From Gymnopilus junonius (lineage: Eukaryota; Basidiomycota; Agaricomycetes; Agaricales; Galerinaceae), in contig JADNYJ010000068.1 of assembly GCA_015501075.1 (NCBI GenBank), forward strand, positions 1-64,000: DNA of 64,000 bases, written 5' to 3'. The first letter of the stretch is position 1. Each line of letters opens with the position of its first letter. The position numbers and the translations under genes were made by a program. Under the pieces are notes generated by a model, which saw only the letters and a program-made list of their open reading frames with translations, was not told where the DNA came from and did not search any database. Positions 1 through 11,995 of this stretch are shown here, piece after piece.

Positions 1-1580
1 ATCAGTGGATCGATGAGGCGAATTGTTTTGCTGTCGAGACACTGAACTCCTCAGTAACGTGTTCAGGTCCCCCAGCTGTGCTCACCCTGTTGAATGTGGT
101 TTCGCCGGCGATGCTCCTTACTACGACCGTAAATGTGATAACCTTGCCTCTAAGTGAAAAAGCAGAGAGGCGGGACTTACTTATCAAATGTATCGAGGTA
201 TTCTTGGGTAATCCAGTCAGGCCCGACGATGTTACGGACTTGGAATTCTCCCGATTTATTCGTCAGGCCTCCGATTTCTTTATTCAAGGGGGTCAGCTTT
301 GGCGCAAGGATCGCTCTGGACGGCACAAGCTATACGTACCTCGCGAAAAAGCTTGATCCTAATAACTCAGGCCCATGATGATCTTGGACATAAAGGTGTC
401 TTCTCAGTCTGACTTCGCCTCCTCGAACGATTCTGGTGGCCATGCCTCGAAAATGATGTTAAGTGGTATATTCGTACCTGTCATGAATGTCAGCTTCGTC
501 AAGTCAAGAAGCTTCATATTCCGCCTACCGTACCCACTCCTCGTGGATTATTTCGCAAAGCATATATCGATACTATGCTCATGCCCAAGGCCGCGGGATA
601 CCGATATATTGTACATGCCCGCTGTTCGCTCACTGCATGGCCTGAATGGGCTATGCTTCGCAAGGAAAACGCCCTGGCAATTTCAAAGTTTATTTTTAAT
701 GACATTCTTTGCCGATGGGGAGCAGTGGAAGAAATTGTTACAGATAATGCACCTCAGTATATTCAGGCTGTCGAGCTTCTGCAAGTGAAGTACCACATCC
801 ATTATATTAGGATCTCGCCTTACAACTCGAAAGCTCAAGGTCCCATTGAGCGACGCCACTTCGATGTTCGAGAAGCAGTGGTCAAGGCGGCGGACGGTGA
901 TGAGTCTCGCTGGCCAAATGTCGCGCCTTCGATCTTCTGGGCGGAGCGAGTTACTATTATGAAATCGACGGGGCACTCACCATTTTACCTCGCCCATGGT
1001 GTCGAGCCTTTGCTTCCTTTCGATCTCGCCGAAGCTACCTACCTGGGCCACCGCCCAATGGCGAACTCGGTACAGAGGACCTCATTGTAGAACGGGTGAG
1101 AATGCTCCAGAAATGACCTGAGCAGCTCGCCATTGTAAAAGAAAGAATATTGACAGCTCGCTGGGCAGCAATAGCAGCAAGGGAGAAGGACCACCTTGCG
1201 AGCAAGGTGGTGTTTTCATTTAAACCCGGTTCCCTTGTGCTGGTTCGTAATTCCACAGTCGACAAAGACCTGGGAAGCAAGACTAAGCCCAGGTACTTTG
1301 GTCCCATGCTTGTCGTACGCCAAACCCAAGGTGGTTCCTACCTTCTCACCGAGCTTGATGGTTCACTGTCAAAACTTCGTTATGCCGCATTCTGCCTCTT
1401 CCCGTATTACCCACGTAATATGCACGCCATACCGGTTACTTGAATTCTTGATATCGCTGATTCCGACCTGGATGCATTGGCAGAAGAAGTGGAGGACGAT
1501 GAAGAATAGACTTCAAGAAATTCAAGTACAAAAGGGACGTATAGTCCCACGTCATGGCCTAAAAATACATTGGAAGCCAT
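1..1580 (+). mobile_element. Degenerate Ty3/gypsy retrotransposon, integrase end of pol (runs off left edge)
   Basis: Conceptual translation shows, in order, the end of an RNase H/linker region, a zinc-binding HHCC-like segment (about 300-540; AHDDLGHKG then TCHECQL), an integrase catalytic core with TDNAPQ near 740 and the Glu-containing GPIERRHFDVREA near 840-880, and a C-terminal integrase segment with KPRYFGPMLV near 1285-1310. These parts lie in different frames (about 78-356, 375-590, 575-1090, 1150-1443) with stops between them, so no functional polyprotein is encoded. The order zinc domain, core, C-terminal domain is that of Ty3/gypsy integrases. The 5' part and 5' LTR lie outside the window, and I could not delimit a 3' LTR in 1580-1720. 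Decayed copy. Confidence 0.85.
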
Positions 1581-1723
1581 AACAAAATAGACTCATTGAG
1601 AGTCACCATCAACTCAAATATAGGTTTCGTCCTCGCCCTGCTCAGTTATATTTTCTTGTTTTCTTTTCTTTGACTGTTTAATTCAAGATTTTTTCGGTTC
1701 ACTTCTCGTTCACATGCCAGGCT

Positions 1724-2534
1724 TTACTCCTGCTCTGTTGGAGGATGCCACATCTGGTGAAGGTCCAGAGTGGATGCGGTGGGATGGTGACCCACGACTC
1801 GCAACTCTCCTTGCAAGCACCTCATCCGTTCCTCCAACCGTTCCACCAATGTCTGTATTGCCCTGGATTCATCGCCAATTCCGAGTTGTTCTGCATTCAC
1901 GGTGATTTCACCAGCGCGCATAAGCGTAGCGTTCGCTTCAACAAGACAGTTGGAAATTGATAGGCACCGGCGTGCTGCTTCCACTTGGAGAATTTGGGCA
2001 GCGGCCTCGCGTGTTAGCCTCTGCATGGCCTCGCTATTTTCCCTGTCAACTGCCAGCTCAAGGAACGCTTCGAAGCAGGTATCGTTCACCGCTATTGCCT
2101 CCGGATTGGCCCCATTTCTTTTCACAACCAAGGCTGCCCGAGCTGTTTCAAAGAATGACATCGGAATTTTGGTCTCACCACCTGCGTCTTCAGCTCCCCG
2201 TTGGAGAGCTATGGCAGCGCGTAGCTGGCTGAGCAGGTGCTCAAGTGTCACCATGTTGCGGCTACAGAACACAGGGTAGATCAATAGTTGGTTGATGGTG
2301 GCTTCGATGGCAGCTAGTTCAGCATGGTAGTACCCGGCGATGCTTCCAGTATTGCATTGTATGACTCAGCGTCGCGTGGATATATGTCCCGGATAGTTGG
2401 GAGCTGCTCTGGTTCTCTTGGGGTAGAGAGTCTTCTTCATTTTCGGACATCGACATATCGCTCAAAGATTCGTCAATGGCGGCTGTCATGGGTGTTTTAT
2501 TCCGACACGAGCTGACAGGGATGTCAGCATTCAA
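1724..2534 (-). CDS. Unassigned hypothetical ORFs antisense to and just downstream of the gypsy remnant
   Basis: An open frame on the minus strand (stop at 1724, ATG at 2284) encodes 186 residues. The same frame stays open further upstream, with a sensible stretch GYYHAELAAIEATINQLL before the first ATG, so the true start may be higher or reached by splicing. A second frame, 2319-2534, encodes a Ser/Glu-rich segment. The 186-residue product is Ala/Glu/Arg-rich, probably helical, and has no motif I recognise. Its place directly after the integrase remnant means it may belong to the same retroelement, since some fungal gypsy elements carry extra ORFs, or be an independent fungal gene. Function unknown; the exon join is not resolved. 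Confidence 0.35.
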
Positions 2535-2829
2535 AACTTCCCGGGAGGTGTGGAGACGGTACTCCGTCTGAGCACGGAATTACGCAAAATTGTTACGGTG
2601 GCAGACTCACCTCGATCTATTAGTGAGTCAGCTGTGACACCGCCAACGGCCCAGCTCGAAGCCACTGAATTGAAAGAATTTGTTTCCATCCACCTGCTCA
2701 ACTCGCACTGGCAACGTGATTACAGAAAATTACCATATATGTATAAGTTTCCTTTTACTTTATTCCTTGTCAGGGCAACCACCTCGCTAATTTCTTATTC
2801 CTTCATTCATCTCTTTGGCACCCTGACTT

Positions 2830-3620
2830 GTCCCCATTCAAATTTCAGCCTTAGATTTATTCCTATAAAAATTTCAAGGAAATTTTCGTAGCTAAAAGAG
2901 GTATATAAACCATGTAGTAGCTACATATTTTCTTCGGTTAATTTCAGTGCATTTTTCCCCACTCAAAACAAGAGCTACAAGAGCTCTATCCGACTTGCGA
3001 AGAAGTCAAAATCTCCAAACCTACTCACTTTCTCACGGGTACAGGCAACTTTGGAATCTACTCAAAGTTCCTTACCCACTCGTATTCTCTCATTTGAGCT
3101 CGCTAAGGACACTCGAGGTGATCCTTAGGCTCTCTTATTCCACCAAACACCCTCAAAGCATCAAGACTTATTTTCATTTCACCACTATCTACTTGAACAT
3201 AGTACCCTAGTATTTGATTGTTCCGTCAATCATCTTACTCGGTTCCTTCGGATTTCCCCTCATCTTATACCGTTCCCACACAGAACGGGTTATTTACAAC
3301 ATTGTAGAAAACCCGTTCTGTGTGGGAACGGTATAAGACAAGGGGAAATCCGAAGGGCAGAGTAAGGCGGTGACTCCGTCAGTCGCTACCCAAACAATTC
3401 CGTAGGTAGATAGAGAATTTGAATAATAAATGTGAGTCTAAACTTGCGACTCTGCTTGCTGCCAAACTCGGGGCAGAATGTGAATGTGAGGGTGAGCTAA
3501 ATCCTCCGAATACGAGCTCAAGAAAAGACTAGCTACTACAGGTTTTATACCTAACTAGCTAATAAATTTTTCTTTTAAAAATTTCGAAGGGATAAAGATG
3601 AAGAGATAGAAATGACTCAG
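2830..3620. repeat. Large imperfect inverted repeat (fold-back element)
   Basis: A near-perfect core palindrome has arms of about 45 bp at 3247-3291 and 3309-3355 around an 18-bp loop; both arms contain CCGTTCCCACACAGAACGGG or its complement. Weaker inverted similarity continues outward. The segment with GTAGTAGCTAC and a GGTATATAAACC-like stretch at about 2884-2925 matches, inverted, the segment at about 3528-3590, and CTATCTAC at about 3187 matches its complement near 3408. The arms are unequal because of indels, mostly in the left arm. No ORF in it looks real. It could be a fold-back transposon or two head-to-head solo copies of one repeat; a transcript would form a long hairpin. Confidence 0.7.
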
Positions 3621-3915
3621 AGAGTCCTTTTTAAGTAGGGGAGCTCGACAACGAGAGATCGACCGAGCACCTGTTAGTTGATGCATAGGTGTCTAAAAAT
3701 AAAATGAATTGAGTGGTGGAATAACTTGCCTGTGGTCATCTAGCAACCATTCAATTCCTGGATTCTTCATGCATCCGTTATGAGCATGAAAATGACTAAT
3801 TCCGTGCGCAACCAGAGCGCAAGCTCCACACATCTTCAATTCCGGATAGCTTCCTCACAAAAGATGCGATATAAGGCTGCCGAATACAGTGATGCGTACC
3901 ATCCACGACACTATA

Positions 3916-4148
3916 CTGTACTAAAACGTTCAATTCGACACCCCCTCCGACCTGTGACCGACCAAACCACTTTTTCATTTCGTCAGATTACCAAATTTGG
4001 ACGTTTTTGATGGATTTGTAAGCGAATTTGGGCTCCGGAAGCCCGTTCCGGGCGATTTTTTGAGGATTTTGGCGTGACCGCTGCCAAATTTCGTCGTTTT
4101 AGGGAGGCCTGTGACGCGTGACCTGTCGAATTGAACGTTTTAGTACAG
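3916..4148. mobile_element. 233-bp MITE with TA target duplication
   Basis: Terminal inverted repeats begin CTGTACTAAAACGTTCAATT at 3916 and end with the exact complement at 4148. They match over about 27 bp and then diverge. The element is flanked by TA at 3914-3915 and 4149-4150. A TA duplication with short terminal repeats and no coding capacity fits a non-autonomous Tc1/mariner- or pogo-type element. Confidence 0.8.
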
Positions 4149-4535
4149 TAGACTTCGACTATCTTTAGTCAAAGACGGAAGAACGAGGAGTGTAACAACA
4201 GGCGATCTTTTTTTTTTTGGATATAATCGGCATTTTTCCGAGGCTCCTTCTTGCTTGCATGAAAATCTCATTGTACATATAGTACTGAAATCAACGTCCA
4301 GCGACCACTCACGGCCCCGAAGTTCTCCATATATAACGCTGAAGTCCTGCAATGAAAAGATGCCTACAGTGGTTAGTGACTGAACATATTTCTACGGCAA
4401 TGCTTAGAACGGAAAGCACGAACCAAAAATTTACACAATGCACAATCAATCCATCACGTTCATGTTACAAAGTTGAACCAACGAGTAAAAACTATCTACC
4501 TTTCTAAACATAAACAACAACGCCCCACACTCTGC
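4149..4535. other. Intergenic stretch; no gene seen
   Basis: This holds the downstream flank of the DSK2 gene. It contains a T-rich run near 4207 but no ORF, repeat or RNA gene that I can support. Confidence 0.5.
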
Positions 4536-6092
4536 TCATTGCAGTCCACCTCCGCTTAAAATGTACTCAATTGCGCTATGCACGTTCCCTCCCGTAGCTA
4601 GCAACGCACGGACGTTCTGTGTAGCATTGGTGAAGCCCATGTCTTGGAGTTGCTATATTAGGTAGAAAGAAAAAAAGTCAGTTAAACACCCACCGCGGAT
4701 GACCGGAGAAAGGAAACAACACATACCTGTAATTGCACCTGGAACCGCTCTTCAGGTGGCCGCGTATCAGCCGGAGGAGGCGGGCTGCCAAATCCGCCCA
4801 GGCCACCACCACCGCCGGCGCCGCCATACATGCCCATCATTTGCTGCATCAGAGCAGGGTTGAACCCGAAAGGATTCACAGGGTTCGCTCCCGTCCCTGC
4901 ACCCGCTCCAGGAGAAGTAGCCCCTGTACCGGCAGCTCCAGCCGCAGGATTAGTTCCGAAACCACCGAATAAGTTGAATGGGTTGAGAGGTGGCGGTGAA
5001 GTCGTTCCAGCGCCAGTGCCAGAAGCGGGCGTTGTAGTCGAGGCGGTCGTAGTAGATGGGGAAGGGTTGGGGTTCGGATTACCCGGAGCAGGGAAGGAAG
5101 GTTGCGCGCCGAAGCCCCCAAAGGGAGAGTCACCGAATCCACCTAGACCACCCGAGCCACGAAACATGTTGGCCATACGCATCATTTGCTGCAGGTATTC
5201 GGGATTTGAACTATTGGTAAGCTGTTAGTTATTGTAGGGAAGATAGAGAAGCGAAGCAGGGACGTACATCAGTTGCCTGAAACCGGGATCCTGGAAAGCT
5301 TGTCTGAGCTGAGGGCCCATTGCCGCCATTTGAGGGTTTGAAGCGATCATCTGGTCGATGACCTCGGGGTTCGATAGCATGGACGACATTTGTTGTAAAA
5401 ATTGAGGCGAGTTCAACATCGATTGCATCTATTTCAGAAATGATAAGCCTCGATAGAAAGCAAAACACGCCACGCGAACCATGTTAGGATCGTTCGGATT
5501 CAGCCCCAAGTCTCCGAACGGGTTAAGCCCTGCCATCGCACCGAATCCCATGTGCCCATTCAACTGTGTCAGTGGGTCGTGAACATTCTGCCCTGCTTGC
5601 ATCGGCGGTAGCTGCTGCGGTGTTGATGAAGCTCCTGAGGAAGACGAGGACCCGGCTGTGGATCGCGCAACGCCTTTCACCATGTGAAGGGTATGGCCAG
5701 ACTGGATCTTGTACACCGAAAGCAGGTCGTCATCCTAACATGGATTGCGTGTGAGATTGTCTTGGCAGGTGGCTAGCGTAGAAGAAAGAACTGAACATAC
5801 TTTCAAGACGCGACCTTTTAATGACGAATGTCAGCTTCAGCAGAGTCGATAGTAGTCGAATATACGTACCTGAATAAATCAATCTCTGTCTTTCAGCCTC
5901 AACATCGGATTTGGCAGCGATGGCCTGTTTAAGTTCCAACACCGTCTTATCTGTCGTTATTGAGATTTGGAGCTTGAGCTCACTTGGGCCTAAGTCCACA
6001 ACCGCTTCAGATTAGAGATATTCTATTGAAATATAAATTTGACAAGCACCTTTGACATTGATTTGGATTTCTGGTGCTTGTTCTTCAGACAT
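4536..6092 (-). CDS. DSK2: Ubiquilin / Dsk2-like ubiquitin shuttle protein
   Basis: Seven exons, complement(4536..4652, 4727..5210, 5268..5428, 5480..5734, 5801..5814, 5870..5989, 6050..6092), give an uninterrupted 397-residue protein. Residues about 10-80 form a ubiquitin-like domain (LQISITTDKTVLELKQAI and KDDDLLSVYKIQSGHTLHMV). The middle holds an STI1-type segment (FLQQMSSMLSNPEVIDQMI, then NPQMAAMGPQLRQAF). A long Gly/Pro/Ala/Thr-rich linker follows, then a C-terminal UBA domain (LQDMGFTNATQNVRALLATG). This UBL-STI1-UBA order defines Dsk2/ubiquilin, which carries polyubiquitinated substrates to the proteasome in cytosol and nucleus. The start is fixed by MSEEQAPEIQINVKG reading into the UBL through a short intron. 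Exon 3 is only 14 nt. Frame and domains look intact. Confidence 0.95.
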
Positions 6093-7301
6093 GTTGGTGG
6101 AGGTGAAAGAGGTAGGTAAGCCTTATTTGTATCTGTTGACTGTGAATCTGCTCCAGAGTAACCCGACTCGGTGCCCTAGATTCTTCTTCCAAGCCTTGGA
6201 AAATCCAAAGAATCTGTTAGAGCTGGAAAAGAGTGGAGTTGAATGCACAATTAGTGTGAGGTATGGAAAATCTTCCATCTGGATTTTGTTTGCTGTTAGA
6301 AATTGAGAGAATCTAAGAATAGGTATTAGAAGTTTACACGTTTAATTTGCTTTTTACAAGATTCTGTCAACTAGAAGACGGGGAGCCATAGACCTGAAGG
6401 AGCTTGTAGGGCTTCAACTCATATATATATGGGCTCACTACAAAATTTACCGCTGGTGACTAGGGGATCAAAGCCCGCCATTTATTGTCAAACGATTTCT
6501 ATCACGAACTTTCGTTAGATTATCTTATCAACTGTCGGCTTCGGGAAATGCAAACACATCGAGGGCTGATGGATATAAAGGGTCTTTAAATTTAAATAAA
6601 ATTTTCAAATGCCGATTTAGCTGCGGAGGAATCTTGCAGCAGAATCAGTATTTTAAGTTTTTGATTTAAATCTAAAGGGCCTTTGAAGATATAAGGTCCC
6701 GGTGTGAAAGAAGGTGAGTGACTAGTACCTCACGACTCGGAGTCAACTAGTCGCGAGTTATGAAGCCGTTCGTCAGAGCAAGGGCGCAATGATATCAAGC
6801 CATAGCTGATCAATTTCCCGAAGTTCCGTCTGAGAGTGTATTAATGCCACCAGGCCAAGAGAGAAAGGTTGGAGGAAGAGCTTACAGATTAAAGGAATTC
6901 GTGAAATTTTGAGCCAAACTGCCAGATATCCAATTGAAAAGGGTTGTAAGGTTTATCACTCTCCAGTTCGGAGGAATTTTAGAGATATTCTTCCCTTGGA
7001 GGAACAGGTTCTCCTGAACAGAGGCGCTCGAATGCCGAAGAGTTCTCCGGAAACTCGATAGCTGATTTGGCAGTTTCGAGCCGTTAAGAATGCACAGGAC
7101 AAAAAGGCGTGAATCCTGGGCCAGCCCTGCCCCTCGCTTAAATTAGCTTCTGAGTCAAAAGACCTTCAATTTGATTGGATTTGACCATGGTTGAACTCCT
7201 TTCAATTCATTATCAACAAGGTGATTACATCGGTTCCGTAAAAATCGTTGGACACGATAAGGACACGATCAAAAAAATTCCGAATACGATGAGCTTCGCC
7301 A
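6093..7301. other. Intergenic stretch; no gene seen
   Basis: AT-rich, 1.2 kb, between the 5' end of DSK2 and the 3' end of the next minus-strand gene. The proximal part should hold the DSK2 promoter. Short AT-rich pieces near 6590 and 6660 are loosely inverted to each other, but I could not define an element. Confidence 0.4.
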
Positions 7302-8502
7302 TTAGGACCGACGAGAGAGATACCAGTCCCGAGAGACGCTAGACATGTTACCATAAGCGTCTATTTTAAGCTGCACAAAGAAAATGGATGAGTTCATAGC
7401 AGACAAATGTAGTTCAGAAGTCGAATATGTACCTCACCGGAATTGGTAACAACCAAATACTGGGGGCAAACGTCTCCCGGAACCGAAAAGAGAAGACTGC
7501 ATTAATGCCGTATATGAGCCAATGCAGACTGGGCAATTCACGTACAACATACGTACTTATAATAGCCCGTGTTCGTTCCCATTTCTTTCAAAGTGATACA
7601 GGGAAAGGGGAACGCCATAAAGGAAAGAGTCGTTCCAAGACCCGGCTTCCTGTAATTAGTCCCATACCAAGCCCACACTCTGGATAGGTAAGAAATGCCT
7701 ATCTGAGCCGATCCTGACGATAATGGTTTATCAAGGTCGAATTGGAACTGGATAAGATCAGAAACGGCGGTAAATAACCATATGTGTCCTACAGGCCACT
7801 TACATAGGTAGCTTCGTTGTCCTTTGTTGTGAGATCGACCTCTATCGTGGTGCTGCTAAATTTGATGTAATAGTTAAGGTTCCGGAGACGATATTCGCCT
7901 TCGGTTATGCCTGGTAATATCGTCTTGGGCGGATGGACTACCAGAGTGTTCTCAGTATGAATTACATGCATCATTATAAGTAGACATACTTATATCGAGG
8001 GAGAGATTGTCGAACAGGGAGCGCACTGTCGAATTGTCGTCTACCTTGGTCTCCGCTCTCTTGAACCCAAAGGAAAAATCGTCTGTCTTTCCTGGGAAAG
8101 CCTTTTGCTTGAGTGTGCTTATAGTATCGCTTTTCTTTGCCCACAGAGACTTCGTTTGACCATTATCAGAATAGCTGACCTTGGCGAGCTCTGGGTCCTC
8201 TAAAATCAAGATTTCAGCTTGAACGAATAAATACCAAGTATTGACAACTCACGTAAGTAAAGTACATCGTCATTTTTGAGCTTATAATAGTCAATAGTTT
8301 GCGCGTTGTCGAGTATCGTGCCTGAGTCGGACCCAAGCTTAAGCAACCACAACGGCGTGACATCACGAAGACCATAATACGAAGAAGCGTTTGTCTTGAG
8401 GTCGTAAATCAGCTGGTCTGTCTGCGTGGAGTAGGAGTCCTTGGGGTCGGAGACAAAATTTCCGGTGTCGACCAGCTTAAAGAAGAGCTTTACTTCGGTC
8501 AT
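7302..8502 (-). CDS. Conserved-looking hypothetical protein, 305 aa, six exons, with ubiquitin-fold-like N-terminus
   Basis: The exons complement(7302..7370, 7433..7496, 7557..7747, 7804..7937, 7990..8199, 8253..8502) join in frame with GT-AG introns of 49-62 bp, for 305 residues without a stop. The N-terminus (MTEVKLFFKLVDTGNFVSD, then LKNDDVLYL near 80) and a second segment (SYSDNGQTKSLWAKKSDTI) look like beta-grasp, ubiquitin-like modules by strand pattern only. The C-terminal half holds GEYRLRNLNYYIKFSS, WAWYGTNYRKPGLG and PQYLVVTNSGELKI, a beta-rich pattern that could be a trefoil or lectin-like domain. I do not recognise the family. Coherent phases at all five introns argue that it is a real gene. 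The start at 8502 gives MTEVK; an upstream in-frame ATG would add seven residues. Confidence 0.75.
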
Positions 8503-10605
8503 GTTGCCTGCGGAAAGTTGCACAGATGAGTCGTAGAACCTTCGAACATATGTAGATTCGACCCAGGGGAGTCAACTTACATTAATTACACAGTTAACCG
8601 GAGTCGACGACTGTGGGGGTGAACGGTGACAGTCTCCATAGCTGTGGCTTTTCAATGAAAGGAGTTCCTAGTAGACGGCCAAAATGATCAAGACAACCTT
8701 AGCAGAACATTCGCCTTGTCAGTCTAAATTTGAATTGACATACATAGATCTTCCGACGAACCCTTGACTTTCGCGGTAGCATCGCGTTCGACGAGAAGCT
8801 GTTCCACATGCCGGGGCATGAGACAAACTCATGGTGTCTATACCCACTTTTAGTCCAAGGAACTGTTGAACCGCCGGTGATAATCTATCAAATTACTCCA
8901 ATCGTACCTGGATTATCCTGCCAGTTTCTGAAAAACAATTCTACCTCATGGCGAGCGATTTTTTTTCAACATGAAGCGGCGACAATGGAAAGGGCTCATG
9001 TGCATGAAGGCTCACATACATAGGCGTAACATAAATTGGATGGGAATTGTCAAGGACATGCAGATTTGAAAAGCAGGGAAAGTTTGTCACTAAGGGTGAC
9101 TAGTGACTGGTAACTATAGTGCTTACGTACGTATTGATCTGACTTTCCTGTGATATGATGTCATTGATAACTCGTGAGCTTGTTGAGAGAGCAATAATGT
9201 GAGAGTGACTCTTTAAGCTTCAAGGTTTTCTCATTATCCACAAGCTATTCAGGTCCTCTAACTAATTGTGTAGATAAATTGTATGCACCGCCTTCTTACA
9301 GCCCATCTGAAATCCAGATAAATCATATTTTTTTCTGTCTTGCTGGTCTGTCTGGTCACACTCAGTAAAAAGCGAAGTCAGTCAAAGTCGGACTCCAGTT
9401 GGCAGAAGTTATCACTTGGTCATCAAAAAGTCATGACTTCGTGTAGTTTCCTTGGCAAGACAATTATGGTGACTATGTAGTTGGACTATGGTCATATTAT
9501 AGTCAACACAATGGAGACTTAACCTCCTCATCCACATTGGACTTACGCATTCTCGAATCTCTTCAAGTCGAGCCTAGTTAAGCACGTTTGGCCTTAGCAC
9601 GTGAACTGCTTGTTGAAATTCACAGGCTGAGAACTTGGCGTCGACTTCTCATCTTCCCTTCTTCTACCTCCCTCTGTCCCCATAACTCCCTCTGTCCCCA
9701 TTCCCTCCTATTTCCCTGCACAACAAGCATCATTCCACTTCATTGGTATGTCATGAGATATAGTTACACCTCTCTCGTGTCTTAACTCTCATTCAAAGGA
9801 TCCGCCTGCAACCTGTGACACGCAATGTGAGGTTCAATGTAGGAGGACAGCAAGGCCCTTCAATTGTATGGCAGATACATTGTAGGATGAAATTGAAACC
9901 TAGGTATGTATGGAATGCCCTTTCTGTCTATGGATACCCACTGATACATACATTTTGTAGGCCTGAAGGATGTCGGGGCCCCATGGGTTGACACATCGAG
10001 CCATGCCTTTCCGACACTGGTCAATACCTTTACAGGACACTGTGAGTAGTGCTGTATCCCCTGGTTGTTGGATCTAAGTCCTTGTAATGGTGTAATAGTC
10101 AGAGCGTACATACCGGATCGACTCACTACAGTAGTCTACAATTGTAGAGTAACTATACCTATTCTTTATTTAGCCAGCTAAAATATGATTCAATTTGTTG
10201 AGTATACATTTGGAAATTGGCTGTGGAAATAAGGAGAATCTGAGCAAGTTCTGTATGACAAGAAATGTCGACTGAAGTACAACTATTTACCGACTATTTA
10301 CTGACTGGCATAGATTTGTAGCCGAAGCTCGACTGGATATTGATTGACTATTGTCCGACTTACCTAGTCAGATTTTGCTCGGACCTGATGTAACAAAAAC
10401 GCCTCTGTGGACTATTTGTTGAATTTGCCTGACTAAAGCCCGACTTTCGTGTTTACTGAGGGTCACACCCGATCGAGTCTGGATTCTGAAACAAGGAGGG
10501 GTCGAAACTACCAAAAGAATAATCAACTCACTGTTCTCCACCTACCATCTATATGATAGCGTGTACCAAATAGACATTTCCAAACGTTCCCTATCTTCAT
10601 TAAGC
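8503..10605. other. 2.1-kb intergenic stretch; no gene seen
   Basis: No ORF here has a recognisable product. There is a short imperfect tandem repeat of an 18-bp unit starting CTCCCTCTGTCCCCAT at about 9668-9701. Between about 10260 and 10450 the motif GACTATT/CCGACT recurs, which may mark an old repeat I cannot delimit. The last 100 bp before 10606 should contain the dioxygenase promoter. Confidence 0.4.
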
Positions 10606-11995
10606 ATGTCTGGCGTTACGCTGGACAATCTTCCAACATACACTGCAGTTAAGGCAGCGTTCGAAACTATCAGCGAGCTACCATTTTGCAGTGGTACAGT
10701 TCCCCTTGACCCAACAAATGCTGCACTCTTTTTTCGTAGTGGCGACGGCGCAGGGTATGTTAGACACCATTTGACTGCCAAAATACGCGACTTGTTGACG
10801 CAGGACTTATAGAGTCGTCAATTTCTTGGACACAAATGAGGATCAACTATCCTCTCTTGTTAACGCATGCCAACCTGCTACGTTCGGTGTTGATAAAAAG
10901 GATGTCCTCGACGAATCATATCGGAAGGCTGTAAAAATGGACTCCGTTGATTTTGCAGCACAATTTTCTCCCGTTACGTCTGGAGTCCTGAAGGCTGTCT
11001 GTGAAGAACTCCTGCAACGCTCAGCTGATCAAGAACCTGTCCAGATTGAGCTGTACAAGCTCAACGTTTACGGTACGCCGCGTCAACCTCCTACCAGTAT
11101 TTGTTGACTGAACTTCTTTTTTACAGGCCCAGGGTCGTTCTTTAAAGCCCATGTTGATACTCCTCGTAGTGATAAGATGTTCGGGTCCCTGGTGGTCGTT
11201 CTACCCACCGTACATGCGGGAGGCTCACTCATCTTCCATCACCGCGGTCAAGAACATACGTTTGATACAGCACAAGCCATCTTCTCTCAGGAATCACCTC
11301 AGGTCGCTTTCGTTGCTTTCTACAGCGATATTGAGCACGGAGTCTCCGTTGTTTCTTCAGGATACCGTATCACCCTCACATACAATCTCTACTTCTCTGA
11401 GCAGCCATCCGCTAGAACAGCTTTTGGCATAGTACCTGAGCAAGACCCACTTCTGCAGATGAAGCAAGCGTTGTCAGCGCTCATCGATGACCCACAATTC
11501 CTTCCCCAAGGTGGATTGATCGGATTCGGCCTCTCCCACAAGTACCCATTTAATTGCAGGACCACCAACCTTGACTGCCTTCTGGGGCGCTTGAAAGGTA
11601 GTGACGCTGATGTCTTGCACATCTGCAGGTCCCTTGGGCTTTCTGTCTCTCTTAAAGTATTTTACAGTAACCAAACAATTGGGCAAGAAGCAACCCGATA
11701 TTGCTTGCTCGACTTCTTTGCAGATCTGCAGTGTGCGATGGAAATAGAAGGCGATGTTATGGACTACTTTCAAGACTCGTGCGATGGTACCATCGTTTAT
11801 GATGCTGGCGATCCCTCCGTTGAACATGCCGAAGGGAAACCCATTGTTTGGATAAAGCCTCTGTGTGAATCCAATTCTTTCCAACAGCCGTTCGTGGCCT
11901 ACGGCAACGAAGCAAGTATACATTTTGCTTGGGGTGATGTTTGCCTGGTGGTTAGAATCGGAGTCGAAGACGAAGAAAATTCCGAGTCAGAATAA
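10606..11995 (+). CDS. Fe(II)/2-oxoglutarate-dependent dioxygenase (prolyl 4-hydroxylase-like)
   Basis: Exons 10606..10754, 10813..11072 and 11127..11995 join in frame into 425 residues. The catalytic region shows the His-X-Asp pair in GSFFKAHVDTP at the start of exon 3, a GSLVVVLPTVHAGGSL strand pair, the distal His in FYSDIEHGVSVV, and the 2-oxoglutarate-binding Arg in SGYRITLTYNLYF. These four elements are the signature of the 2OG-Fe(II) oxygenase fold. The N-terminus (PFCSGTVPLDP) and the roughly 200-residue C-terminal extension have no domain I recognise. Substrate unknown. The ATG at 10606 is chosen because it gives a start (MSGVTLDNL) in the same context as the paralogue at 27.1 kb. 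Intact. Confidence 0.88.

Noticed and set aside
4682..5228. Plus-strand 132-residue Pro/Ala/Gly-rich ORF opposite DSK2 (4830-5228)
   Set aside because: It is the complement of the Gly/Pro/Ala-rich linker of Dsk2; the minus strand has conserved domains and correct splicing.
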